NCBI GenBank assembly: GCA_964441505.1
Contig: CAYTUV010000008.1
Location: 1-64,000 of the forward strand
Reading direction: 5' to 3'
Length of the DNA: 64,000 nt
Source: Fen-1258 sp964441505
GTDB lineage: Bacteria; Bacteroidota; Ignavibacteria; Ignavibacteriales; Melioribacteraceae
The notes below the pieces were generated by a model. It was not told the DNA's origin and searched no databases. It saw only the letters and a program-made list of their open reading frames with translations. Every line of letters starts with the position of its first letter. Position 1 is the stretch's first letter. Both the position numbers and the translations under genes were made by a program. Below are positions 52,850-61,992 of the stretch, in pieces.

Positions 52850-53884
52850 TTATAATGTCTTCAATTCGTTCCATCTTTTTTCTACAACATTCCAGATTGT
52901 ATCCACAGATATCTCATCAAGTGCCCTTCGTTCATCTTCATCTGTATATTCCGGAAGCAGATAGGGCGATTTGACTGTTCTATGAATTTCTCCGTACGGC
53001 GACCAGTCGAGGGGATCCGTTGAACCTAAAAGTGCAACAATCGGAGTATTGACTGCATTTGCAACATTCATCGGACCGGTACACACCGAAATAAATAATC
53101 CGCACTTCCGGATTATCGCTCCAAGTTGAGCAATTGAATTTGTCGGCGGTGAAAGAATCGCGTTGTCCCCGATGGAATCTACAATATTCCTGGCTAGTTC
53201 AAATTCACTTGTTCCCCAGGTAACCAAAACCTGCACATTAAATTTTTCAATAAGCTTTTTAGACAGCTCTATATATCTTTCCGGAAGCCACGCCCTGTTA
53301 GTTTTACTTGCGCCCGGGTGAATGCAAATTGTTCTGTTTCTGGTTAATGAATTACTTATAAAAAAATCCTCTGCAAATTCTTTATCCTCATCCGGAATAA
53401 ATATTATAGGATTGCCGTCGCCAGGTTTTACTCCTATAACCTTAACGATGTCCATGTTACGATAGACTTCATGGTAACCGCCTACTGGATGAGTGATACT
53501 ATGTGTGTGAAAATTAAAAAAACCATCTTCCTTATAGCCAGCTCTGATCTTCGCTCCGGATAGATATGTGATAAGTGCGGCACGCTCAGATTTCCATTTA
53601 AGATTAATCACCAGGTCGAATTTCCGTTTTCGAATCTGTGCTATTAAGAGAAGTTGCTTAAGGAACGATTCATCAACACGCCGGCCGCTCTTCTTGAGAA
53701 ATATATATTCATCGATAATGAATCCTTCCGGCAACAACTGATTCATTATAGAATTAGCAAGCATCGTGATTTTCGCATCAGGATAATTTTCTCGCACAGC
53801 TCTGATTGTAGATGTGGCCATAATCAGATCGCCAAGCGCTCCCCACTTTATTATCAGAATGTTTTTGGCGGCTGGAATTTTCAT
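52850..53884 (-). CDS. Glycosyltransferase family 9 (heptosyltransferase-like)
   Basis: 344 aa. GT9 hallmarks: N-terminal ILIIKWGALGDLIMATSTIRAVRENYPDAKI, a mid domain with TICIHPGASKTNRAWLPERYIELSKKL (acceptor-heptose binding region), and FISVCTGPMNVANAVNTPIVALLGSTDPLDWSPYG, which holds the ADP-heptose-binding residues. GT9 enzymes add ADP-activated sugars to the lipopolysaccharide core. Its start ATG overlaps the stop of the next GT9 gene by 4 bp, so the two are coupled. Exact sugar is not decided. Confidence 0.9.
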   Translation of the reverse strand: MKIPAAKNILIIKWGALGDLIMATSTIRAVRENYPDAKITMLANSIMNQLLPEGFIIDEYIFLKKSGRRVDESFLKQLLLIAQIRKRKFDLVINLKWKSERAALITYLSGAKIRAGYKEDGFFNFHTHSITHPVGGYHEVYRNMDIVKVIGVKPGDGNPIIFIPDEDKEFAEDFFISNSLTRNRTICIHPGASKTNRAWLPERYIELSKKLIEKFNVQVLVTWGTSEFELARNIVDSIGDNAILSPPTNSIAQLGAIIRKCGLFISVCTGPMNVANAVNTPIVALLGSTDPLDWSPYGEIHRTVKSPYLLPEYTDEDERRALDEISVDTIWNVVEKRWNELKTL

Positions 53885-54885
53885 CTATGCAGTACTTCTT
53901 TTACTTTGTTAAAAACATTTTCTACCGGAATTGATCCTAGGAACGGTAAGCCTTCAATTGGATATTCTCTTTTCCCGGTGATTACAAAATGATTGTCGGA
54001 CTCTTCATAAAAATTCCAGCATTTCTGATTATCATCCGGCATTAAAGCAATAACAGGGATTTTAAGTGCAACTGATAGGTGCCTGGTTCCTGTGTCATTT
54101 GAAATGAGAAGATTACATTTTTCAATTAACGCTGCAGTCCGGTTTACATCATCAGAATAATAAACAAAAAGATTATCGTTGTTAAATTTTTGGAAGAGTG
54201 CATTTACAATTTCATTATCCGCCGGTCCGGCAATCAGTAAAATTTTTATTTTTCCCAGTAGAAATAATTCTCTTATCAATTCGGCATAATTTTCAACCGG
54301 CCAAATCTTTGTCGGCTCACTCGCACCTGGATGGATTCCGATTAACAAATCATTTACTTCAATATTACTTTGACGTAGAAAATCGTTTGCCCATAGCCTG
54401 TCGCCCGGTGATACAAAAAAATCGGTCTTTGCTGCAATATCTTCTTTTGTAAAAGCAGAAAACAATTTGTTGTAATATTGCAGATAGCTGATAGTATCTT
54501 CCTCAACATTAACTAAAATATTTGAGAGGAAATTGAATGCCTGCTTCCTTGGTGCGACTCTGATTCCAGCACCGCTGCACCAGGCCAGAAAGGCTATCCG
54601 GTCTCCCGGGTGAAGAGATATAACGACATCAAATTTTTCTGATCGAATCTTACGGATAAAATTGACCTCAGCTACAATTCGTTGTACAAAATTCTTTTTT
54701 TTGATTCTAAAATCGAATGGAATAATCCGATCAATGTTTGGATTGGTTTTTAATGTTCCTTCGTAACCCTTCCTTGCCATCAATACTATCTCCGCATCGG
54801 GACTGTCTTTCCTTAATGCTGCAAGTCCGGGCGTCGAAAGGATTAAATCCCCGATAAATTTTGTATTGACTACAAGTATTTTCAC
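53881..54885 (-). CDS. Glycosyltransferase family 9 (heptosyltransferase-like), second copy
   Basis: 334 aa, paralogous to the downstream GT9. MKILVVNTKFIGDLILSTPGLAALRKDSPDAEIVLMARKGYEG opens the protein; LIGIHPGASEPTKIWPVENYAELI and LLISNDTGTRHLSVALKIPVIALMPDD are the two binding motifs (the equivalent of the TGP segment here reads NDTGTRHL). It probably acts with the downstream gene in core lipopolysaccharide synthesis. Its upstream spacer contains a repeat element, then glnA. Separate promoter not recognised. Confidence 0.9.
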   Translation of the reverse strand: MKILVVNTKFIGDLILSTPGLAALRKDSPDAEIVLMARKGYEGTLKTNPNIDRIIPFDFRIKKKNFVQRIVAEVNFIRKIRSEKFDVVISLHPGDRIAFLAWCSGAGIRVAPRKQAFNFLSNILVNVEEDTISYLQYYNKLFSAFTKEDIAAKTDFFVSPGDRLWANDFLRQSNIEVNDLLIGIHPGASEPTKIWPVENYAELIRELFLLGKIKILLIAGPADNEIVNALFQKFNNDNLFVYYSDDVNRTAALIEKCNLLISNDTGTRHLSVALKIPVIALMPDDNQKCWNFYEESDNHFVITGKREYPIEGLPFLGSIPVENVFNKVKEVLHR

Positions 54886-54909
54886 TTTTTTTTCTTTAAT
54901 AATAATAAA

Positions 54910-55013
54910 GTTGTCTCAAAAGTAATTGTTCAAAAAAATAATCTGCAAAAATCCGTTTAATCTGTTTAATCCGTGGACTATTCTATGATAAAATATTACT
55001 TTTAAGATAGCCT
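54910..55013. repeat. MITE-like intergenic element, copy C (TTGTCTCAAAAG ends)
   Basis: Left end GTTGTCTCAAAAGTAAT (54910-54926), right end reversed GGCTATCTTAAAAGTAAT, ending near 55013. The interior holds AATCTG/ATCCGTTTAATC-type short repeats. It begins 19 bp after the glnA stop, the same position relative to a gene as copies A and B. Confidence 0.65.
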
Positions 55014-55032
55014 CATTAAATCCGATAAGCGA

Positions 55033-56415
55033 CTAAAGTGTGAAATACATTTTGTATTCGAAAGGATGAGGCATTGTACCAATAGCATGAATTTCATCCT
55101 CTTTCAAATTTACCCATTGCTGAAGCAGTGCGTCGTCAAAAATATTTCCGCGTTTCAGAAAATCATTATCAGCCTGAAGAGCATCGAGCGCTTCGGTCAA
55201 ATTCCTTGGTAGAAAATGTATTTTGTCTTTATACTCTTCATCTAAAAAATTCTTATCGTAAGGACCAAAACCTTCTTTAACGGGATCAATTTTATTCACA
55301 ACACCGTCAATACCTGCTAGCAGCATTGCAGTTAAGCATAAATGAGGATTAATTGTTGCGTCAGGCGGACGATATTCAAAACGAGTTTCGTCAGGATTGC
55401 TAACATATTTTGGAATTCTTATTGCTGATGCTCTATTGCCTCTTCCATATGTTAATGCAACAGGAGCTTCAAAACCGGGAACCAATCTTTTATAAGAATT
55501 TGTACTCGGGTTTGTAAATGCAGATAGAGCCGGTCCATGTTTCAACATTCCACCGATAAAAAATCTGCCAAGTTCATTCATATTTCCGTATTCACCTTTT
55601 TTATAGAATGCATTCTTTCCCTTCTTAGTAAGATAGAGATGAAGATGCAATCCATTGCCGGCTTGCTGGTACATCGGTTTAGGCATAAATGTAAGAGACA
55701 AATCTTTCTGACGTGCAAGATTAAACAGAACATATTTAGCCGTGATAATATTATCTGCAGTTGTCAACAGATCGCTGAAGTAGGTTTCAATCTCTTGCTG
55801 GCCGCGTTCACCAGCTTCATGATGATGATATTTAATCTTTATACCAAATTTTTGTAATAATTTAGAAGCCTCGTCTCGGAAATCATCATAAATATCAAAT
55901 GGATTTGCCGCATGATAAGCACGTTTATAAAATTCTTCTGCATGTTCAACTTTATAATATGATGTGGCAGTGCGTGTATCGTATTCAACCTTGGAGAATA
56001 TATAAAATTCAAATTCAGGTCCCCACCACGATTTATCAGCACCGGTCAGTTTTTTAAGAAGGGTTTCTGCTTGTGCTGCAAGAAATCTTCCATCTTGAGA
56101 AAAGCGAGAATGTTTCTCATCAGTTAATAAAATATTTGAATAAAAACTTAATGTGGGCGCATCGCGGAATAGGTCAATAACAGCAGTATCCAAATCGGGA
56201 ATCATAATCATATCACTGTTTTCAACTTTGCGGAAACCAAAACTTGAACCGTCGAATCCAACTCCCTCAGTAGTAAGTTTTGTCATTATGTTATCGAATA
56301 CCGGAAGTGAGATGTGGTGAAGCCTGCCTGAAAGATCGATTGATTTTAAATCAATAAATTCAATTTTATTTTTTTTGATAAATTCGTTGATTGCTCTGAT
56401 TGTATGCTTCGGCAT
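55033..56415 (-). CDS. glnA: Glutamine synthetase (type I)
   Basis: 460 aa, normal for bacterial type I enzymes. It makes glutamine from glutamate, ammonia and ATP. Seen motifs: beta-grasp N-terminus EFIDLKSIDLSGRLHHI, substrate and metal segment VGFDGSSFGFRKVENSDMIMIPD, the ATP site KYHHHEAGERGQQEIETYF, NGLHLHLYLTKKG, and GRGNRASAIRIPKY...FEYRPPDATINPHLCLTAMLLAGIDGV. The C-terminal adenylylation-tyrosine region typical of the E. coli subclass is not evident, so feedback control by adenylylation is unlikely; I infer the GSI-alpha form. It stands between a repeat element (3') and the eno terminator (5'). Confidence 0.97.
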   Translation of the reverse strand: MPKHTIRAINEFIKKNKIEFIDLKSIDLSGRLHHISLPVFDNIMTKLTTEGVGFDGSSFGFRKVENSDMIMIPDLDTAVIDLFRDAPTLSFYSNILLTDEKHSRFSQDGRFLAAQAETLLKKLTGADKSWWGPEFEFYIFSKVEYDTRTATSYYKVEHAEEFYKRAYHAANPFDIYDDFRDEASKLLQKFGIKIKYHHHEAGERGQQEIETYFSDLLTTADNIITAKYVLFNLARQKDLSLTFMPKPMYQQAGNGLHLHLYLTKKGKNAFYKKGEYGNMNELGRFFIGGMLKHGPALSAFTNPSTNSYKRLVPGFEAPVALTYGRGNRASAIRIPKYVSNPDETRFEYRPPDATINPHLCLTAMLLAGIDGVVNKIDPVKEGFGPYDKNFLDEEYKDKIHFLPRNLTEALDALQADNDFLKRGNIFDDALLQQWVNLKEDEIHAIGTMPHPFEYKMYFTL

Positions 56416-56457
56416 AAAAACCTCAAAAAGAAAATGAATTGAAAATAATCACTTAGA

Positions 56458-56485
56458 CAAAAAACCCCCACAAAGAGTGAGGGTT
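56458..56485 (-). terminator. Terminator of eno
   Basis: On the minus strand AACCCTCAC-TCTTT-GTGGGGGTT (9-bp stem, 56463-56485) then TTTTG. It starts about 22 bp after the eno stop and precedes glnA. Confidence 0.82.
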
Positions 56486-56506
56486 CCTAATTTAATATCT
56501 TCTAAT

Positions 56507-57802
56507 TTATCGCCCCGTATAATTGATTGCTGCAATTCCCGGGAAAATTGCTGTTGTATCTAACTCTTCTTCAATTCTAATCAGCTGATTGTATTTTGCA
56601 ATTCGATCTGTTCTGCTGGCAGAACCGGTTTTAATTTGTCCGCAGTTCGTTGCGACCGCAAGATCGGCAATAGTGGTATCTTCTGTTTCACCTGAACGAT
56701 GAGACATGACCGCAGTATAACTTGCACGTTTTGCCATTTCAATGGCATCAAGAGTTTCGGTAAGAGTTCCAATCTGATTTACTTTAATCAGGATTGAATT
56801 AGCAACACCTTTCTCAATTCCCTTTGATAAGTAATCTGTATTTGTAACGAATAGATCGTCGCCGACTAACTGAATTTTGCTGCCGACTTTATCAGTTAAT
56901 AATTTCCAACCATCCCAATCAAATTCCGCCATACCATCTTCGAGAGAAATAATCGGATATTGTTTTACCCAGTTTGCCCAGTAATCAACCATCTTCTCCG
57001 GTGTCATATAAGATTTATCCGATTTAAAAAAGAAGTAAGATTTCTTTTCGTTATCCCACATTTCACTTGCTGCCGGATCGAGCGCAATAAAGATATCTTT
57101 TCCTGCTTTCAAACCAACTTTTTCGATCGCTTCGAGAATTACAGTAATTGCTTCTTCATTCGATTTCAAATTAGGAGCGAAACCGCCTTCATCTCCAACA
57201 GCAGTATTGTAACCCTTTTTCTTTAAGACTGATTTAAGTGAATGGAAAGTTTCTGCACCGTATCGTAATGCTTCTCTAAAAGTAGGAGCTCCAACCGGCA
57301 TTACCATAAATTCCTGGAAATCAACATTGTTATCGGCATGCTTTCCGCCGTTCAGAATGTTCATCATGGGAACAGGTAATGTCCTAGCATTTACGCCACC
57401 AACATAGCGATATAACGGAAGGCCGAGGGCTTCAGCAGATGCTTTTGCACATGCAAGTGAAACCCCCAGAATTGCATTGGCACCAAGTTCAGATTTAGTT
57501 GACGTTCCATCTAATTCACAAAGAAAATTATCAATACCCACTTGATCTGTTGCATCAAAATCAATTAATTCATCTGCAATCTTGTCATTAACATTCTGTA
57601 CTGCCTTAGAAACTCCCAAGCCATTGTAACGCAATTTGTCACCATCACGCATTTCAACTGCTTCATTCTCACCTGTTGATGCACCGCTCGGAACTGCCGC
57701 TCTTCCAACTACTCCACATTCTAATGTCACTTCTACTTCAACTGTCGGGTTACCGCGTGAGTCCAAAATCTCCCTGCCCCATACATCAATAATTGTTGTC
57801 AT
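56507..57802 (-). CDS. eno: Enolase
   Basis: 431 aa from ATG 57802, chosen because AGGAGA stands 7 nt before it and MTTIIDVWGREILDSRGNPTVEVEV then begins the protein as in all enolases; the longer frame to 57865 has no support. Converts 2-phosphoglycerate to phosphoenolpyruvate. Visible: DGTSTKSELGANAILGVSLACAKA, NILNGGKHADNNVDFQEFMVMP, the metal site EDGMAEFDWDGWK and GDDLFVTN, and HRSGETEDTTIADLAVATN. A 3' terminator is clear (56458-56485). Confidence 0.98.
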   Translation of the reverse strand: MTTIIDVWGREILDSRGNPTVEVEVTLECGVVGRAAVPSGASTGENEAVEMRDGDKLRYNGLGVSKAVQNVNDKIADELIDFDATDQVGIDNFLCELDGTSTKSELGANAILGVSLACAKASAEALGLPLYRYVGGVNARTLPVPMMNILNGGKHADNNVDFQEFMVMPVGAPTFREALRYGAETFHSLKSVLKKKGYNTAVGDEGGFAPNLKSNEEAITVILEAIEKVGLKAGKDIFIALDPAASEMWDNEKKSYFFFKSDKSYMTPEKMVDYWANWVKQYPIISLEDGMAEFDWDGWKLLTDKVGSKIQLVGDDLFVTNTDYLSKGIEKGVANSILIKVNQIGTLTETLDAIEMAKRASYTAVMSHRSGETEDTTIADLAVATNCGQIKTGSASRTDRIAKYNQLIRIEEELDTTAIFPGIAAINYTGR

Positions 57803-57971
57803 TCTATATTCTCCTGGTAAGTGATTCAAAAATTCGTGGCAAAAATTATTAAAAAAGAGACGCAAATTCCAATTTGATTGTTCTTAAATTGCAGATGTGA
57901 TTGAATTTCAGGCTAATTAATATGTCATTACAAGTGAAAGAATTTTTTTCTACAAATCTATGAGCGAGTAA

Positions 57972-60344
57972 ATGTATAAACTAATTATTTTTAGTCTGTT
58001 GTTAATCTTTTTTGCGAGCGGAGTATCTGCACAGCATATTACAGTAAAAGGAAGGCTTCTCGATGCTTCCAATAACGATCCTTTAATAGGGGCTAGTATA
58101 TTTGTTGAGAGCACATCTTTAGGAACTGCATCTGATAATAACGGAAATTTTAGAGTAATTCTAAAAACAGTTCCTCAGACACTAATGTTTTCTTACATCG
58201 GTTATAAAACTGAAAAAATTGTTGTTGATAAGGAAACACTTGATTTGAAAGTTTTTTTGCAGCCGACTTCATATATGCTTCAAGAAATAAGTGTATTTTC
58301 AAAACAAAAGGACAATGAACTGAACGTTGCTTCAATACAAAATGAGCAAGTTAAAAACTTTGCCGGTTTTACTAAAGATGCTCTCCGTTCCGTTCAACTT
58401 ATGCCCGGCGTTAGTAACAATAATGAAGGATCTCCACTCATAAATGTCCGCGGCGGTTCTTATGATGAAAATCTTGTTCTTGTTAACGGTGTTGAAATCT
58501 ATAGTCCGTTCCATCTAAAAGCTTTTACGCCGATGGGAGTAGGCATTTTCAATATCGATATGGTTAAGAACATAAACTTTTCCGCAGGAGGTTTTAGCGC
58601 TGAATATGGAAATGCTTTGAGCTCGATTATGAACATAGAGTATGACAAAGGAAATAGAAATGATTATTCTGCTAAAGTTGATCTAAGTATGATTGACTTA
58701 GCTTTGCTCGTTCAAGGTCCCATGACCACTAAAGGATCATTTACATTAGGAATAAGAAAAAGCTATCTAGATATGCTGCTCAGGTTGGGCGCTCCACAAG
58801 AAGTTCACGCTAATTATTATGATATACAATCTGTTCTTAATTACCAGTTGAGCAATTCCGATATTATTACTGCAACGACTATCTATTCGAAAGACAACGT
58901 ATCTCAAGACCCCACTATCTCCAACTCATCCCAAACGAATAATTTTTACTACAATAATCAGTATACACAAATATTTGCTAACACTAACAACTATCAGGTT
59001 GTAACGACACATTACTATAACACTCTTTTGGCGATGAAATATGATAAACTCTTTTCTTCCAGTTTTTCATCTCAAACAATTCTTTCTTTTTATGATGAAT
59101 TTGAAGATGAAAGCATAACAGCAACCGGAAGGATAGATCAGTCTCTCAGTTCATTCCCGGATCGCTTTGGTCAATATTTTACTAATGCTAACATCAAAAA
59201 TAATTTGAAAATTAGAACGCTCTCTTTAAAACAAGGATTTACATTTGCAGTCTCCACTTTCTATACTATTAAAGCCGGCTTCTTACACAAAAAAATCTTT
59301 TATGATGTTGATCAGAATAAAAACAAAGACCAAGTTTATTCTGAAAACCTTTCAAAATACCCGGACGTAACTAAAATTATTTATCCTAAGAATCCCGCAG
59401 ATAACGATACAACCATTATCAATATCTCATCGTTCAGAAATGAAGCCTACTTTGAAAACATTCTTCAATTCTCGGAAGATTTTATAATCAACGCCGGCTG
59501 CCGGTTAGATTATTTCGGTATGAATAAGGAAATAAAATATTCCCCAAGAATTGGCTTGTCTTATAACCTTCCTCTTGATGTGATTCTAAGATTATCATGG
59601 GGAATCTTTTATCAGCCGCCAACGTACAAACAGTTGCGTTTCAGCGAAGCTACCGATCAGAATACTTCCTTTCAAAAAGCTACACACTATATAGCCGGAT
59701 TAGAAAAAAACTTTTCTCCCGATATTTCATGCAAACTTGAGTATTACTATAAACAATATTCCGATCTTCTTCCTGTTAGCCGTGTTACTAACAGCACGCT
59801 TCAGTATAGAACAAAGGAGAACAATACAGAGGGTTATGCGACCGGTTTTGATCTTCAATTTATTGCAAGATTTCCTTCGCTCGATGTTTGGTTAAGCTAT
59901 GGATTTCTTGTTGCTAAAGAAAAATTGTACTCGGAGACCAATTACTATCCACGCTATACCGATCAGAGACATACTATATCATCGGTTGTGAGTATCGATC
60001 TTGGTTTGGGGTGGGAATCGAGTGTTCGTTTTTTCTATGGTAGCGGTTATGCGTTCACTCCTTCTAATCTTATTTATTCCTCTTCAGATAAAAAGTATGT
60101 CTGGGTACCATCAGATAAAAATTCGGATCACTATCCTCCATACACACGTATTGATTTTAGATTGGGAAAGACTTTCAATCTGTTTGATCATCCGTTAAAA
60201 TTTTACATAGATATTTTAAACATACTCGGGAAGGAGAATGTTTTATCATATAGATATTCTTTTGATAACAAAGGAAACCCGGCAAGGATAGAGGAGTCTC
60301 TTCTTCCTACAATTCCATCTTTAGGTTTATCGTATTCTTTTTAG
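57972..60344 (+). CDS. TonB-dependent receptor with carboxypeptidase-regulatory-like domain
   Basis: 790 aa with a signal peptide (MYKLIIFSLLLIFFASGVSAQ). A CarboxypepD_reg-like domain follows (about 22-110: ITVKGRLLDASNNDPLIGASIFVE...GTASDNNGNFRV), then a plug (about 120-225: FTKDALRSVQLMPGVSNNNEG, LINVRGGSYDENLVLVNGVEIYSPFH) and a 22-strand-type barrel to LGLSYSF. This is the SusC/FecA-like class of outer-membrane receptors powered by TonB; substrate (iron complex, vitamin or oligosaccharide) cannot be told. No SusD partner follows. It is divergent from eno, 169 bp apart, so the spacer should hold both promoters. Confidence 0.9.
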   Translation: MYKLIIFSLLLIFFASGVSAQHITVKGRLLDASNNDPLIGASIFVESTSLGTASDNNGNFRVILKTVPQTLMFSYIGYKTEKIVVDKETLDLKVFLQPTSYMLQEISVFSKQKDNELNVASIQNEQVKNFAGFTKDALRSVQLMPGVSNNNEGSPLINVRGGSYDENLVLVNGVEIYSPFHLKAFTPMGVGIFNIDMVKNINFSAGGFSAEYGNALSSIMNIEYDKGNRNDYSAKVDLSMIDLALLVQGPMTTKGSFTLGIRKSYLDMLLRLGAPQEVHANYYDIQSVLNYQLSNSDIITATTIYSKDNVSQDPTISNSSQTNNFYYNNQYTQIFANTNNYQVVTTHYYNTLLAMKYDKLFSSSFSSQTILSFYDEFEDESITATGRIDQSLSSFPDRFGQYFTNANIKNNLKIRTLSLKQGFTFAVSTFYTIKAGFLHKKIFYDVDQNKNKDQVYSENLSKYPDVTKIIYPKNPADNDTTIINISSFRNEAYFENILQFSEDFIINAGCRLDYFGMNKEIKYSPRIGLSYNLPLDVILRLSWGIFYQPPTYKQLRFSEATDQNTSFQKATHYIAGLEKNFSPDISCKLEYYYKQYSDLLPVSRVTNSTLQYRTKENNTEGYATGFDLQFIARFPSLDVWLSYGFLVAKEKLYSETNYYPRYTDQRHTISSVVSIDLGLGWESSVRFFYGSGYAFTPSNLIYSSSDKKYVWVPSDKNSDHYPPYTRIDFRLGKTFNLFDHPLKFYIDILNILGKENVLSYRYSFDNKGNPARIEESLLPTIPSLGLSYSF

Positions 60345-60606
60345 TGTATAAAAGTAGTAAAAGATAGGTCGGAATCTTTTTCTTTGTAAGAATTTATTTC
60401 CCTTCAAGTAATCTAATTTCAAAAAAAGATTTTAGTACTTACCTCGTAAACATTATCATTCCCATTGATTTTCAAAACATTTACATTAACCAACCTTTTG
60501 ATTGAGTTTATGAATAGTTATATTTCTTATGAAGGTTTCAAATGTTATTCGGAACAAGATAATCTTCGGCATAGGATCAAATAGATTCTCTTTCCACAAA
60601 GGATTT

Positions 60607-60680
60607 GCCCCCGTAGCTCAGAAGGATAGAGCAGCAGTTTCCTAAACTGTTGGTCGGAGGTTCGATTCCTCTCGGGGGTA
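60607..60680 (+). tRNA. tRNA-Arg (CCT)
   Basis: A 74-nt cloverleaf: 7-bp acceptor (G1-U72 wobble at the end), D arm GCTC/GAGC, anticodon loop TTCCTAA with anticodon CCT, T arm GGAGG-TTCGATT-CCTCT. It reads AGG codons. CCA is not encoded. No insertion at its 3' end. Confidence 0.95.
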
Positions 60681-60701
60681 CATGCTAAAATTGAGGTATT
60701 A

Positions 60702-60977
60702 ATGAAAAAAATTATGTCTGTGATTGTTTTTGCATTAGTTGATATTGTGTGTTTTCTTCAGGGAGGCGTTATACTTGCCTATGCTCTTCTTCATATCAGC
60801 TATAAAGTTGAAATTGCTCGCGGCGAAGGATTGACAACTATGGAGATGCAAAATGTTCCAGTAGCAATTGGTGGGTATTATTTTTATACCGAACAATATA
60901 TAAAAGTAGCCCTCATTGGTTTTGCATTACTTATAACCGGATTTTTAATGAGAAGTTGGCGCAAAAGTTTTGATTAG
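60702..60977 (+). CDS. Small two-helix membrane protein, unknown
   Basis: 91 aa. Two hydrophobic segments (about 5-28, VIVFALVDIVCFLQGGVILAYALL, and 62-82, IKVALIGFALLITGFLMRSW) separated by about 33 polar residues and ending in a basic tail. No family recognised. It starts 22 bp after tRNA-Arg and its stop overlaps the end of a convergent candidate lipoprotein gene by 4 bp. Confidence 0.5.
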   Translation: MKKIMSVIVFALVDIVCFLQGGVILAYALLHISYKVEIARGEGLTTMEMQNVPVAIGGYYFYTEQYIKVALIGFALLITGFLMRSWRKSFD

Positions 60978-61231
60978 ACTATTCCAATGAACCTTTGAAG
61001 TAAATAGTCTAGTAACTCATTAAAAATATCAGCATAGCCTTGTCCGCCATAGTTGACTGGTTTAGAAAAAGAAAATTCATTGTCATGTGTTATTGTGAAA
61101 TTGAAGCTTTCCTGAATAGCACCATCAAGTTTAAGTGTCCACTCATCTGCAAAAGAATCTTTTGGAAAGATACTGCATGCCGATAAAAATCTGATGATTA
61201 TGAATCCGGTAGTTATTGAAAGTTTTTTTAT
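60974..61231 (-). CDS. Probable small lipoprotein with ATA start codon
   Basis: 85 aa. The frame has no ATG, GTG or TTG before the signal peptide, but ATA at 61231 stands 4 nt after a GAGGT Shine-Dalgarno sequence. From it the protein begins with (M)KKLSITTGFIIIRFLSAC, a lipoprotein signal with lipobox L-S-A-C (Cys19). The mature part (SIFPKDSFADEWTLKLDGAIQESFNF...) is intact to TAA. The ribosome-binding site overlaps the stop of the upstream gene (61240-61950), so it may be coupled. It could be a gene whose ATG mutated to ATA, or one using ATA on purpose. Confidence 0.5.
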   Translation of the reverse strand: MKKLSITTGFIIIRFLSACSIFPKDSFADEWTLKLDGAIQESFNFTITHDNEFSFSKPVNYGGQGYADIFNELLDYLLQRFIGIV

Positions 61232-61239
61232 TCTTACCT

Positions 61240-61950
61240 CTATTGAAAATTATTGGAGTCCAGACCGTGTTCACTTAAAAGGTTTTTATATTTTAAGGAA
61301 ACGATTTGTTTGAATTCATCCAGGTCTTCGATCAGTTTCATTAACGAAACATCTCCTCCGAATTTGAAATAATATTCAGCCAATTGTTCCAAATATATTT
61401 GAGTTAGTTTAGAAATAGTTTTATATGATACAGATGTTTCATGATCAAGCAGATCCAATTCTGTTAATTCTTCCGGACGGATTAAGTCCTCTTCATCCAG
61501 CAAAGAGAAATCTTCAATATTATTCTCAATCTCAGCCCGCTTTGTCCATATCCGTGCGAGCTGAAGCAATATGGAAACAATCTCTTTAAGCTTCTGCTCC
61601 CTGCTTTGTTTGATGTCATCTAAAGTTATCTCTTTCAGACTTTCACTGATTGAAGCAATTTGAAATCGATTTAGAATGTCTGAAAGCTTATTTGATGATT
61701 CAAGACCAATAACTATTTCTTTGAATTTTTGCTGAATATTTTCATTAAAGGCGATCTGGCTATCATTTTCAATATTATTTGCTCTGAGTAACTCCAGGAC
61801 TTCTTCTTTACGATCAGGATATTTTCTAAGAAGAAATTCTTCCGAATATTCGAAATTTTCATAATCTAATGAAGGCGCATCGAGTAGGCTTATTAAGTAG
61901 GATTTTAGTTTGAGCAGAATAATGAATAGTTCAAATTGTTCATTAGCCAT
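61240..61950 (-). CDS. Unknown acidic helical protein
   Basis: 236 aa, highly charged (many E, D, K) and predicted mostly helical, with no signal peptide or membrane segment. The helical leucine-rich tracts (ILLQLARIWTKRAEIENN, TQIYLEQLAEYYFKF) suggest a helix bundle. I looked for ScpA-like or kleisin motifs and did not find them, so no name is given. Followed by a candidate lipoprotein gene whose ribosome-binding site overlaps its stop, and preceded by mgtE after 42 bp. Confidence 0.55.
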   Translation of the reverse strand: MANEQFELFIILLKLKSYLISLLDAPSLDYENFEYSEEFLLRKYPDRKEEVLELLRANNIENDSQIAFNENIQQKFKEIVIGLESSNKLSDILNRFQIASISESLKEITLDDIKQSREQKLKEIVSILLQLARIWTKRAEIENNIEDFSLLDEEDLIRPEELTELDLLDHETSVSYKTISKLTQIYLEQLAEYYFKFGGDVSLMKLIEDLDEFKQIVSLKYKNLLSEHGLDSNNFQ

Positions 61951-61992
61951 TTTAAGCTCCGCTTGTTAACAGAAATATTTTATGATCTATTA

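Noticed and set aside
61240..61950. ScpA (segregation and condensation protein A)
   Set aside because: The N-terminal F-x-G-P-L-D-L-L-L motif is absent and the helix pattern does not match a kleisin.
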